Source: Amniculibacterium aquaticum
GTDB taxonomy: Bacteria; Bacteroidota; Bacteroidia; Flavobacteriales; Weeksellaceae
Length of the DNA: 48,438 bases
Assembly: GCF_003852705.1 (NCBI RefSeq)
Contig: NZ_REFA01000018.1
Coordinates: 1-48,438 of the forward strand
Direction of reading: 5' to 3'
In this document: one piece after another, positions 37,310 through 47,621 of the stretch
How the letters are laid out: every line of letters begins with the position of its first letter
Position numbering within the stretch: the stretch's first letter is position 1
Program-made: the position numbers and the translations under genes
The notes under the pieces: model-generated
Database searches by the model: none
Told to the model about the DNA's origin: nothing
What the model saw: the letters and a program-made list of their open reading frames with translations, nothing else

Positions 37310-38023
37310 ATGAAAAAATACGCATTGGTAACCGGAAGTTCTGACCGAATCGGCAAATCGGTGGCCATCCATTTGGCAAAAATGGGTTACAACCTCTTGT
37401 TGCACTACAATTCTTCTTCTGAAAAAGCGGAAAAAGTAAAATCTGAAATTTTAAAAATCGGTGTACAAGCAGAAACTCTGCATTTTAATTTTTTGGAAAA
37501 TAACGATTACGATGCTGCTCTTGCAGAATTAAAAAACCGTGGAATAGCCCTTGAAATTTTGGTGAATACCGCATCAGATTTTGTTCCTTCCAATTTTGAA
37601 ATGAAAGGTAAAGATCTTTTGGAAAAAGAAATGAAAATAAATTTCGAAAATGCCTATCTCCTCACCAAAGCCTTTGCCAGAACATACAGCCAAGGCTGCA
37701 TCATTAATTTTCTGGACACCAAAGTCACCAAAAACCACAGTGAACATTTGGATTATTTGCTCAGCAAAAAAATGCTATCGGAGTTTACTAAACTCTCCGC
37801 TCTAGAGCTTGCCCCACATTTTAGAGTGAACGGAATTGCACCCGGTCTCATCCTTCCACCCAAAGATAAAGATGAAACTTACCTGTTGAATTTGGCCAAA
37901 AACATTCCACTGAAAACCATTGGAAATCTGGATGAAATAAACAAAGCGTTGCAGTTCATCATCGAGAGTTATTTCTTCACCGGACAGATTCTCTACATCG
38001 ATGGTGGCGATCATCTGATTTAG
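37310..38023 (+). CDS. Short-chain dehydrogenase resembling pteridine/dihydromonapterin reductase (FolM/PTR1)
   Basis: A 237-residue SDR. The cofactor motif is VTGSSDRIGKSVA (residues 7-19); the R-x-G ending of TGxxxRxG is typical of pteridine reductases and fits NADPH. The catalytic Tyr-Lys pair is in DYLLSKKML near 147, and VNTASDFVPS near 85 replaces the usual NNAS. The C-terminus ends in GQILYIDGGDHLI. With folE before it and folB-folK after it, a role in reducing dihydropterins, possibly to a tetrahydro cofactor, is likely. Its sequence directly follows an octamer minisatellite that leaves little room for a normal ribosome-binding site. Confidence 0.85.
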   Translation: MKKYALVTGSSDRIGKSVAIHLAKMGYNLLLHYNSSSEKAEKVKSEILKIGVQAETLHFNFLENNDYDAALAELKNRGIALEILVNTASDFVPSNFEMKGKDLLEKEMKINFENAYLLTKAFARTYSQGCIINFLDTKVTKNHSEHLDYLLSKKMLSEFTKLSALELAPHFRVNGIAPGLILPPKDKDETYLLNLAKNIPLKTIGNLDEINKALQFIIESYFFTGQILYIDGGDHLI

Positions 38024-38068
38024 AAACATCAAACGAATTGAAAAGCCATCTAAACAACTATTAAAAAT

Positions 38069-38839
38069 ATGACTATGATAAAAGACTATAATCCCAAACT
38101 CTTAAAAGTAAAGGTTGAGAAACTCAGACTTCGTTCCTATATAGGTTTTGTCGATTGGGAAAAAGAAAAATTACAAGATTTAATTGTATCCTATTCTTTT
38201 AAATACGACAGCAAACAAGCTACAGAAACCGATCTTGTAGAATATGCAGTAGATTACAAAAAACTGAACAAAATAATAATAGAACAAATAGAACATCAAC
38301 ATTTTGCGCTTATAGAAACGGTTGCTGAGTTAATCTACACCAAAATCCAAGCCTATCACCCATCCATACAAGATGTAGAAGTACAGGTAGAAAAACCTCA
38401 TGCTTTAAGATTTGCAGATAATGTAATGGTTTGTATAGACGGTAAAGACAGGCACAATACTGCGATTGTTTCTTTAGGTGCCAACATCAACGCCGAGGAA
38501 AACTTTAACAAAGCGCTAGAACATCTTCAGAAACTGGGCTACATTACCCAAAGAAGTGAATTTATTTGGACTGAGCCCTTAAAATTTAAAGATCAACCCG
38601 ATTTTCTAAACGGCGCAGTACTTCTTCATACGACTAAAAATCTTTCTGAATTAAAATTAAATTTAAAGCAAATTGAAGCCATCCTGGGCAGGGTGAGAAG
38701 CGACAACAAAAATGCACCCAGAGAAATGGATCTTGATGTTGTGACCTACAATGGAAATATTATCGATAAAGACTGGGATGAATTTCCTTTTTTGGCTGAA
38801 TTTATACTACGATTGAACCCGGAGATCCAGACCAACTAA
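38069..38839 (+). CDS. Fused dihydroneopterin aldolase and HPPK (FolB-FolK)
   Basis: A 256-residue fusion of two consecutive folate enzymes. Residues about 10-125 are dihydroneopterin aldolase (KLRLRSYIGFVDWEKEKLQDL, then the catalytic-type Glu in FALIETVAELI near 83). Residues about 130-256 are 6-hydroxymethyl-dihydropterin pyrophosphokinase: IVSLGANINAEENF, then GRVRSDNKNAPREMDLDVVTY with the PRExDLD metal and ATP site. The aldolase makes the HPPK substrate, so channelling is plausible. The C-terminal FLAEFILRLNPEIQTN is short: many HPPKs continue with a PH-R-FVL block before this point, which appears condensed here. The gene ends before a strong terminator. Confidence 0.9.
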   Translation: MTMIKDYNPKLLKVKVEKLRLRSYIGFVDWEKEKLQDLIVSYSFKYDSKQATETDLVEYAVDYKKLNKIIIEQIEHQHFALIETVAELIYTKIQAYHPSIQDVEVQVEKPHALRFADNVMVCIDGKDRHNTAIVSLGANINAEENFNKALEHLQKLGYITQRSEFIWTEPLKFKDQPDFLNGAVLLHTTKNLSELKLNLKQIEAILGRVRSDNKNAPREMDLDVVTYNGNIIDKDWDEFPFLAEFILRLNPEIQTN

Positions 38840-38844
38840 AAACA

Positions 38845-38882
38845 AAAAAAACTGTTTCAAAAATTTGAAACAGTTTTTTTTG
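38845..38882. terminator. Bidirectional terminator between folB-folK and gltA
   Basis: ACTGTTTCAAA (38851-38861) and TTTGAAACAGT (38864-38874) pair perfectly around AA, flanked by an A run and an eight-T run that extend the stem. Confidence 0.9.
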
Positions 38883-38895
38883 TTTATCGAAAGTA

Positions 38896-40182
38896 CTATC
38901 TCGCTTCCAAAGAAACATAATCTCTTTTTGGAGCACCTTGATAGACTTGTCTTGGTCTTCCGATTGGATCGCCTTTTAGTCTCATCTCTTTCCATTGAGA
39001 GATCCATCCTGGTAATCTTCCTAAAGCAAACATTACGGTAAACATTTCTGTAGGGATGCCCAATGCTCTGTAGATAATACCTGAGTAGAAATCTACATTC
39101 GGGTACAATTTTCTTTCTACAAAGTAATCGTCTTCCAACGCTACTCTTTCCAATTGCATAGCAATATCTAGCGCTTTGTCTTCGATTCCTAATTTGTTAA
39201 GGATGTCATCTGCTGCTTTTTTGATAATTTTTGCTCTTGGATCGAAGTTTTTGTACACTCTATGTCCAAAGCCCATCAATCTGAAGCTGTCTTCTTTATC
39301 TTTTGCTTTTGCAATGTATTTAGAAACATCGCCTCCATCTTTTTCGATCATCTCGAGCATTTCAATCACCGCTTGGTTAGCACCACCATGAAGCGGACCC
39401 CAAAGTGCAGAAATACCAGCAGAAACAGAAGCAAACAATCCTGTATGTGCAGATCCTACCATTCTTACGGTAGAAGTAGAACAGTTTTGTTCGTGGTCTG
39501 CATGCAAGATTAACAATTTATCCAAAGCATCTACAACTACTGGATCCATGTGGAAATCTTCGTACGGCTTACGGAAGCACATTCTGTAGAAATTTTCAAC
39601 ATAACCTAGGTTGTTATCACCGTGGTTAATTGGCAATCCCATTTTCTTTCTGTAAGTCCATGCACAAAGGTGAGAGAATTTTGCAATTAACATTTCTGCA
39701 GCGTGATCCAAATCTTCTTTAGAAGAAACATCTACAGATCTCGGGTTGAATGCAGTAAGTGCAGAAGTCAAAGAAGACAACACTCCCATTGGGTGTGCCG
39801 AACGAGGGAATACATCGATGATTCTCTTCATTTCGTCTGCTACAAAATTATATTTCTTAATTCCTTTTTCGAAACCTTCAAACTGAGTCTTTGTTGGCAA
39901 CTCACCGTGAAGTAAAAGGTACATTACTTCTGTAAAATTGGATTTCTCCGCAATTTGCTCAATGGGATAACCTCTGTAGAATAATTCTCCATTATCTCCA
40001 TCCAAATAGGTAATATCACTGATTGTTGCTCCGGTATTTTTATACCCAAGATCCAAAGTAATTAGACCGGTTTGGTCTCTCAATTTAGAGATATCAATCC
40101 CTCTGTCTCCGATAACACTATCTACAATAGGATATTCAAAAGATTTCCCGTCGTAGTTCAATACAACTTTATTGTCTGACAT
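38896..40182 (-). CDS. gltA: Citrate synthase
   Basis: A 428-residue enzyme of the TCA cycle that condenses acetyl-CoA and oxaloacetate. The substrate His is in LILHADHEQNCSTSTVRMVG near 227, GPLHGGANQAVIEML near 265 holds the second His, and LMGFGHRVYKNFDPRA near 307 the third conserved site. The catalytic Asp is in YPNVDFYSG near 365. The size and N-terminal beta-rich extension match the hexameric, NADH-sensitive type II form, though regulation cannot be read from sequence here. It has its own promoter at 40202-40232. Confidence 0.97.
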   Translation of the reverse strand: MSDNKVVLNYDGKSFEYPIVDSVIGDRGIDISKLRDQTGLITLDLGYKNTGATISDITYLDGDNGELFYRGYPIEQIAEKSNFTEVMYLLLHGELPTKTQFEGFEKGIKKYNFVADEMKRIIDVFPRSAHPMGVLSSLTSALTAFNPRSVDVSSKEDLDHAAEMLIAKFSHLCAWTYRKKMGLPINHGDNNLGYVENFYRMCFRKPYEDFHMDPVVVDALDKLLILHADHEQNCSTSTVRMVGSAHTGLFASVSAGISALWGPLHGGANQAVIEMLEMIEKDGGDVSKYIAKAKDKEDSFRLMGFGHRVYKNFDPRAKIIKKAADDILNKLGIEDKALDIAMQLERVALEDDYFVERKLYPNVDFYSGIIYRALGIPTEMFTVMFALGRLPGWISQWKEMRLKGDPIGRPRQVYQGAPKRDYVSLEAR

Positions 40183-40201
40183 TTTGTTAAAAAATTTTTG
40201 C

Positions 40202-40232
40202 TAAAAGTACATAAAAACTATCGAATAATCAA
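40202..40232 (-). promoter_or_regulatory. Promoter of gltA
   Basis: On the minus strand TTG (40230-40232), 20 bases, then TACTTTTA (40202-40209), one base off the TAnnTTTG consensus, about 20 bases before the ATG. Confidence 0.5.
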
Positions 40233-40339
40233 ATTAGTTTCACACATGATACGATATATTTTATCAATTAAAAACATATACAGTATTATAATAAAACTAT
40301 TACAATTAAACAACTGATTATCACTTTAATAGTGTGAAA

Positions 40340-40371
40340 TAAAAAAGCATTGAGAAAAAAATCTCAATGCT
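40340..40371 (-). terminator. Terminator of eno
   Basis: On the minus strand AGCATTGAGA and TCTCAATGCT pair perfectly (40346-40371) around six T, followed by a T run. It lies ten bases after the eno stop. Confidence 0.85.
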
Positions 40372-40380
40372 CAGTAAAAT

Positions 40381-41682
<1,302 letters not shown>

Positions 41683-41707
41683 TTATTTTTTTATTTTTTT
41701 ATTCTGT

Positions 41708-41738
41708 CAAATGTATTATAATTTTTTATTTAGTACAA
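41708..41738 (-). promoter_or_regulatory. Promoter of eno
   Basis: On the minus strand TTG (41736-41738), exactly 20 bases, then TACATTTG (41708-41715): a full Bacteroidota consensus match about 35 bases before the eno ATG. Confidence 0.75.
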
Positions 41739-41749
41739 TAAATTATTGA

Positions 41750-41784
41750 AAAAACACGGCTTACACAAATTTTGCATAAGCCGT
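41750..41784 (-). terminator. Terminator of the lipase-like gene
   Basis: On the minus strand ACGGCTTA and TAAGCCGT pair perfectly (41756-41784), followed by GTGTTTTTTC. Confidence 0.85.
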
Positions 41785-41796
41785 ATTGGTAAATAG

Positions 41797-44700
41797 TTAC
41801 TCAACTGAAATCTGATGACTTTCTACTTGATTATTAATATATATTTTCAAAATGTAAATCCCTTTGTTTAGACCTTTTACCGAAAATGAAGCTTTGTTGT
41901 TTACGATGTTCACTTTCGTTTTCGAGAACCCTAAAATATCATAAAGTTCACCTGTAATTACGGTTTCTTTTTCTGGTTTTTTGGTAGTATCTTTCAATCC
42001 GATATACACCATATCATTCGATGGATTTGGAAAAACGGTAAAGGTATTGGCAGATTGTTTCATAAATATACCTGGAGGCAATGCAGTGATTTCGAATTCT
42101 GGAATTTCGTACCATTCACTCCAACCGCAAGCGTTTTTGGCTCTTACTTTGAAGCTCGAAAATCCCGGTCCCATCGGACAAATTGTACGGGTATTTTTAT
42201 CTGTTGATGAGTTGATGATGATTAGATTATTACTTCTTTGCCACTCCCAATTGTTGTTATTAAAAATATCCAATGATGTCATACCTGCAAAATTAGCAAC
42301 CACTTTATCGGTAGGCAAATCTATTTTCAATTGATCTGTTGGAGCCAAACAATAGGAAACGCCCGTATTGTTTATAAAATTAAAGTCTTTGAAAACCGGA
42401 GCACCTACCCAAATTTCTTTTTCTACAACTTGACCGTTTTGAAAAACCGCCGATATAACGCCAACACCATTATATGTACCTTTTACAGTAACTCCCAAAC
42501 CTGTCTGGCTTACTATTTCCAAATTACCACTTACAGACCAAGTTGCTGCACTTGGCACTTTGCAAATATCACCGAATGTATAAGTTGTATTGGTGTTTAC
42601 ACAAATATTAGCAGGACCTTGTAATGAGCTATCGGGAATAGGAAAATGAGGTGCTTGTAACCCTATGGTTAAATTTTTCATCAACCAATCTACCATATTT
42701 TTTGTAAAAGAAATATGCCCCATATTATAGTTTTCGCCATAGAAACTATCAAATTTTGTCTGTCCTGTACATGAAATGTTTTTATTGATTGGTTGATACC
42801 AATTTGGAAATCCAGCCGTGTCTAATGCAGAGTGCATGGGGATAAATGCTTGGGGGGATATTACAGTATTTGGATTTGGAGTGTTCAGGTTGACAATTAA
42901 ATTTGATGCGGTTGTAATAATGCTGACAAACTGGTTAGATGAGGCATCTTGAGTACTGAGAGAATTAACTACCTCCTCTTTTAAGTCATTAGCAGAGTTA
43001 TTAGTTCCACCTGGAACAGCATCCATTGAACCATCAAAATTATTGATGTAAGCAAGGTTTGTAATGACTATTGGATTAAAAATGGTAGCTCCCGTATTTG
43101 AGTGAGCTAGACTATATATTGTTTCATTAATGTTTTGATCTGGATTTCTTCCTAAATTAAAAATAATAGGATTTGTTGCATTCGTAAATTGATTGTAGGG
43201 TGGCATAAATCTGTTTTCAATTTTAAATATTCTTTTCCTACCTACCCTTATTCCTAATAGTTTTATCCTTACACTTGCGGCAACATCCAAAAAAACCTGA
43301 CTTGGTACTGTATTATTATTTCCGGCTAATGAGCCGTTAGTTATAGAAATTTTCTTAATGCCGTTCAACACAGGATAGCCGTTTGAATTGGCAACCCCGT
43401 TTGATTTTAGTTCGTTTAAAAATGTAAGACTATTTTGGTTTTTAACAGCATTACCATTAGAATCCACAAGGTCTATTAACATCTGTTCGGCAGCTTTGGA
43501 GTGTAGAAGCTCATCATATTGTTTTTCGGCAGTATTATTTTTCAATTTTTTACCGAGAAAGAAAATATCGCCCTGTACAGAAATCGGAATATTGGCTCCT
43601 TGGTGTGGACTATCCATAGAAACCCAAAGTTTTGTATTGGTATTGATATTGTTTTTTTCTAAATATGCCAATGCGTATCGTGTTATAAGACCGCCCATAC
43701 TTGGACCCATGACAACTAATTTCTCTGTACTACCAACATTTTGTAGATTCGTGTTAATTGTTTGGATAAAAGACGCTACTGTTTTGCCATTTCTCGTAAT
43801 ATCATCTGCACCCGCACATATTTCCCCACTTGTTGTATTGCCATCAACCTTATAGTAATAAGGGAAGTTTACCAAAATTACATCGTAATTTTCTGTGTTG
43901 AGTTTGTCGATTAAAGAGGTGGGTAATTGCGATGTACTTGAGTATTCCATAAGTTTCTCAATGGATTTATAATTTTGCTGATTAATTCCTGGATTCATTT
44001 CTAAACATCTCGCATCGTTTTGGCAATCTTGAAAATCAATTCTTCTTTTATCTCCCGGGTCGAAACCATCTACTATTATGATGGGCTTTCTCACATCGCA
44101 GGTGGAATTGTTATTTCCGTAATAAACCTTGTACTCTAATCCTCCTTTTATACCTTGTGAGTCGGCAATTGTAGAACGATATTTTATCAAATTAGAAACA
44201 GCACAAGCTCCCGCCTTTGTGGTGGAGGGTGTATTGTTCTTTTTACTTAATAAGATTGTAGCATTGGTTGTTTTACCATATTATTTTCATAAGTTATTCT
44301 GAAATTAATTTCTTGTTTTTTTATGGTATTAGTAGCAATAGGGATGTTCACATTGATTCCATTTTGGATAATCACCGAATTGTCTATTAAAGAACGAAAA
44401 ACGCCATCGTCAAAATTGGCTTCTAATTTTTTGATGGGATTGCCATACTGATACCATTGGTCAGGATTTATTTTGAACAAAAAGCTATCTGTTTCACTGG
44501 TAAAAGCAGGATATAAAGGAGATACCAACAACAATTCTTTTTCTATAAAATTAGACACAAAAGAGCTGATAGGGGTAAAAATACCGTTTACCAATTTTAA
44601 ATTTCCATTGCTGTTGTTTTCTTCATCGTAATTGAGATAAGCACACGGAGTGCTTATTATCCCAATTGGGATGGTGGTTGCAGTTTCTATCTCGCTTGTG

Positions 44701-44978
44701 AAATTTGGAAATGAATTGAAATTTGTAAAATACTGGTTATTAGACGCAATTTTCAATTCTGATAACCCTTGCTTAAAATGTTGAGCGTTACAGGTATTGA
44801 AATCGGTATTGTTAAAATTATACAAATCCGCAAAAATAGGAGCTCTGTCGAGCAATACCTTTTTGGCTGAAAACCCCGTAGTGGGAGTATAGATTTGGGA
44901 AATAGCAGTATCCCAATTGGTCTGTCCCCATAAAGCGAGTTGCCAAAATACGAGGAATAAAAATGAAAGTTTTTTCAT
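41797..44978 (-). pseudogene. T9SS-exported lipase-like alpha/beta hydrolase split by a frameshift
   Basis: The gene starts MKKLSFLFLVFWQLALWGQ (signal peptide, ATG 44976-44978). It runs about 233 residues to ITYENN, then leaves frame and ends in a 10-residue tail at 44247. The next frame is open from 44280 onward (YGKTTNATILLSKKNN) with no proper start except an internal TTG, and continues to 41797. Adding one T near 44276-44288 (AATTAT in place of AATAT) fuses both into about 1060 residues. The hydrolase part has PIIIVDGFDPGDKR, the nucleophile elbow VVMGPSMGGLITRY and SMDSPHQGANIPI. A late Ig-like part and a type-A sorting domain (FTVFPNPSNDMVYI ... GIYILKI) end it. Probably a secreted lipase/esterase, now inactive or phase-shifted. 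Confidence 0.85.
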
Positions 44979-45031
44979 AATTTTGAAAATTAAATGGTTA
45001 ATCTGTAAATGCTTAATTATTTATTTTATCT

Positions 45032-45053
45032 GAGGAGAACTGCAATTCTCCTC
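45032..45053 (-). terminator. Conserved hairpin after lipoprotein copy a
   Basis: GAGGAGAA and TTCTCCTC (8 bp) around CTGCAA. Copies after the other lipoproteins keep the stem and loop shape but change both arms together. No clean T run follows, so it may be a processing or stability hairpin rather than a classical terminator. Confidence 0.55.
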
Positions 45054-45063
45054 TTTTGATTTT

Positions 45064-45672
45064 TTAAGGAAAATTAGTTGTGTTCATATTTGTTTTATTA
45101 AAATCAAATCTACCATCCGTAATATCAATAATGTCGTTTTCATCATTTACATTTTTCACTTTACAAGAAAATGTACCTGAAAAAATTGAATTTTCATTTT
45201 TTGAAATTGTTATTTTTCCACTACCTACTATGGATTTATAATTATGAGGTACTCCATTTTTGTAGGCAGTTATATAAATGTAATTTTTATAATTGTCATT
45301 GAAAAAGCTTGGTGCTATGCCATCGTAAATTGGATAGTCTCCTATTTGGAATGTCGTAGCTCCTGTTGTGTTTTGCAAGTATATAAAAACCCCGCCTCTA
45401 TTTGTTTCTCTAAGATCTGCAGCTTGTATGTATAGATATTCACTATTAACACCTTCTCTACCAATTACCGGATAGTGATTACTTCCGGGTGGTACATATC
45501 CAATAGAATTTCTAGGTACCATTACTACGCCGTTTATTTTACAGCCAAAGGTGTTTGCTCCTACCATAGTTATTGGTGGTAATTGTGGGTCATAAGGTTT
45601 GTCCTCTTCGTTGGTTCTTTCTTTACAAGCAAGTAAGAAAAAAACAGCTAAAATTAAAATTGTGCTTTTCAT
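45064..45672 (-). CDS. DUF6252-like lipoprotein, copy a
   Basis: A 202-residue lipoprotein: the signal peptide ends in the lipobox LLAC, with Cys at residue 16. An acidic linker (EEDKPYDPQ) leads to the family block LPPITMVGANTFGCKINGVV and MVPRNSIGYVPPG (about 32-65). The C-terminal half is beta-rich and ends DITDGRFDFNKTNMNTTNFP. I recognise the GANTFGCKINGxxxVPR pattern as DUF6252, whose function is unknown. Copies b and c are nearly identical up to about residue 70 and diverge after it. It lies just upstream, in transcription order, of the lipase-like gene. Confidence 0.8.
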   Translation of the reverse strand: MKSTILILAVFFLLACKERTNEEDKPYDPQLPPITMVGANTFGCKINGVVMVPRNSIGYVPPGSNHYPVIGREGVNSEYLYIQAADLRETNRGGVFIYLQNTTGATTFQIGDYPIYDGIAPSFFNDNYKNYIYITAYKNGVPHNYKSIVGSGKITISKNENSIFSGTFSCKVKNVNDENDIIDITDGRFDFNKTNMNTTNFP

Positions 45673-45724
45673 AATTTTGTTCTTATTTAGGGGTTCATAT
45701 TGTATAGTAATTGTTTATAGTATA

Positions 45725-45746
45725 GAGGGCAACGGCAATTGCCCTC
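45725..45746 (-). terminator. Conserved hairpin after lipoprotein copy b
   Basis: GAGGGCAA and TTGCCCTC (8 bp) around CGGCAA. Compared with the copy at 45032, two bases differ in each arm in a compensating way. Confidence 0.55.
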
Positions 45747-45752
45747 TTACTT

Positions 45753-46358
45753 TTATGGGAAATTGGTGGTATTAATATTCACACCAAAATCAAATCTTCC
45801 ATCAGTAATTTCTATAATGTCATTTGGGTCGTTTACATTTTTTGCTTTGCAATTAAAAGTTCCTGAACAAATTAAGTTAGAATTAACAGATAAAGTAATT
45901 TTACCGGTACCAGCAATAGATTTATAATTATTCGCAACACCATTTTTGTATGCTGTTACATAGATATAGTTATTATAGTTGTCATTCAAATAACTTGGAG
46001 TAATACCGTCAAATATTGGGTAATCACCAGATTGGAAAATAGTAGAGCCTACAGTATTTTGCAAATACAAAAAAACTCCACCTCGTTTAGTTTCTCTTAA
46101 ATCAGCCGCTTGAATAAATTTATATTCATTATCTATTCCTTTTTGTGTCCATACTGGATAGTGATTACTTCCTGGTGGTACATATCCAATAGAGTTTCTG
46201 GGTACCATTACTACGCCGTTTATTTTACAGCCAAATGTGTTTGCTCCCACCATGGTTATTGGTGGTAATTGTGGGTCATAAGGTTTTTCCTCTTCGTTGC
46301 TTCTTTCTTTACAAGCAAGTAAGAAAAAAGTTGTTAAAATTAAAATTGTGCTTTTCAT
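45753..46358 (-). CDS. DUF6252-like lipoprotein, copy b
   Basis: A 201-residue paralogue of copy a. It has the same signal peptide type (MKSTILILTTFFLLAC), the same EEEKPYDPQ linker and an identical block from LPPIT to SNHYPV. The middle (WTQKGIDNEYKFIQAADLRETK) differs from copy a, then similarity returns (GGVFLYLQNTVGSTIFQSGDYPI) and the C-terminus is ITDGRFDFGVNINTTNFP. Expected to be an outer-membrane or periplasmic lipoprotein. The spacing to copy a is about 80 bases and contains a repeated AGTAATTGTTTATA leader, so the genes arose by tandem duplication. Confidence 0.8.
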   Translation of the reverse strand: MKSTILILTTFFLLACKERSNEEEKPYDPQLPPITMVGANTFGCKINGVVMVPRNSIGYVPPGSNHYPVWTQKGIDNEYKFIQAADLRETKRGGVFLYLQNTVGSTIFQSGDYPIFDGITPSYLNDNYNNYIYVTAYKNGVANNYKSIAGTGKITLSVNSNLICSGTFNCKAKNVNDPNDIIEITDGRFDFGVNINTTNFP

Positions 46359-46411
46359 AATTTTGTAATATTAAATGATTGTTATATTGAGTAGTAATTG
46401 TTTATATTATG

Positions 46412-46433
46412 GAGGGCAACAGTAATTGCCCTT
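46412..46433 (-). terminator. Conserved hairpin after lipoprotein copy c
   Basis: GAGGGCAA and TTGCCCTT, 8 bp with one G-U pair, around CAGTAA; the third member of the hairpin series. Confidence 0.5.
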
Positions 46434-46438
46434 TATTT

Positions 46439-47037
46439 TTACGGAAAATTAGTTGTGTTAATGGTATTTCTATCAAAATCGAATCGGCCATCCGTTATTT
46501 CTATAATATCGTTTGGGTCGTCCTTGTTTTTTAGTTTGCACGAAAAAGTGCCCGAAATAATGTTTGGGTCGCTTTTGGTAACATTTATACCACCTGTATT
46601 GGGAATCGATAGATAAATATTGTATTCCAAAGTATTTGAATTAAATACCCTAGCCGTAATAAGGGTATTTGAAGCGGTAACATTACTCCATGCCCCATCA
46701 CTTTGTCCAATCATATAGTTCTCAACTTTTATTGGGTATAGATTATAGATATTTTTGATATATATATAGCACCCATATTACTTCTTCCATCTGTTGCAAA
46801 AATATCTTCATATTCACTTGATGAGGAGCGTTTTACTGGATAGTGATCACTTCCTGGTGGTACATATCCAATAGAGTTTCTGGGTACCATTACTACGCCG
46901 TTTATTTTACAGCCAAAGGTGTTTGCTCCCACCATGGTTATTGGTGGTAGTTGTGGGTTGTATTCGTTTTCTCCACTGTTTCGGTCGCATCCCAGAAAAG
47001 CCAGAGCAAAAACCAGCGTTAAGATTAGATTTTTCAT
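46439..47037 (-). pseudogene. DUF6252-like lipoprotein, copy c, frameshifted at a TA repeat
   Basis: The N-terminal part (47037 down to 46729) reads MKNLILTLVFALAFLGCDRN, with the lipobox LGC, then the shared LPPIT to HYPV block, and stops at IIYTQ. The C-terminal part (from about 46770 down to 46439) is open in another frame and reads NIYNLYPIKVENYMIGQS and on to ITDGRFDFDRNTINTTNFP. The switch falls in ATATATATATA (five TA units, near 46759-46769). Removing one TA restores one frame of 198 residues, the family length. Either a phase-variable switch or a simple mutation. The start codon overlaps the stop of the upstream hydrolase fragment as ATGA. Confidence 0.8.
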
Positions 47038-47561
47038 AATATTTTGTATTTAGGTCGTTTAAAGATAGTAAGAAAATGGGTATCTTTTGCATTATTGTAG
47101 TCATAAACACTCCCCGAAACGGGAACATATTTTGCAGTAGTTTCATTGTAAGTTACCCCACCAACAGAAGGATTTTCTTCGTTAAAATTGAGTTTATGGA
47201 ATGTTGTATTAATAATGCCTATATCAACCGAATTATTAGCAGTGGTTGCTACTGTTCTATTTTTTAATTCTGTTAAACTTATGAACTTTGTTTGGTCGGA
47301 AGCTCTGTACAATTCGCTTAACGCTTGGAGAAAGTGTTGGTTACTAGAAATATTACTCTCGGTAGTATTATAATTGATGATGTTAGCAAAAGTGGTTACT
47401 TTATCAATTAAAACCCCGGAAGTTATTTGAGAGGTGTCTAAATTGGATAACATCACAGGCCAATTAGGGATATTTTCTGTTTGCTGAATAGTTGCGTTGC
47501 CTTGTGCTTTGACATGGGAAAGTAGAAGACAAAAAGCAAGAAGAATATAGATTTTTTTCAT
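47034..47561 (-). pseudogene. Orphan N-terminal fragment of a lipase-like hydrolase paralogue
   Basis: About 175 residues beginning with signal peptide MKKIYILLAFCLLLSHVKAQ (ATG 47559-47561). It aligns with the N-terminal domain of the 41797-44978 gene: GVLIDKVTTFANIINYNTT against KVLLDRAPIFADLYNFNNT, SNQHFLQALSELYRASDQ against NAQHFKQGLSELKIASNN, and DIGIINTTFHKLNFNEEN against PIGIISTPCAYLNYDEEN. It ends at FKRPKYKIL without any hydrolase, Ig-like or sorting domain, so it cannot be a T9SS cargo by itself. It is either a deletion remnant or a stand-alone N-domain kept in the array. It overlaps copy c by four bases. Confidence 0.8.
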
Positions 47562-47621
47562 GATTTTTAATTTTGTTAGGTTATTTTTAATTTGAGAGGC
47601 AATTATCATTATCTATTATTT

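Noticed and set aside
41797-44190. Stand-alone 797-residue hydrolase starting at TTG 44188-44190
   Set aside because: Its frame is open for another 90 bases upstream with sequence continuing the neighbouring gene, and it would lack a signal peptide; a frameshifted single gene fits better.
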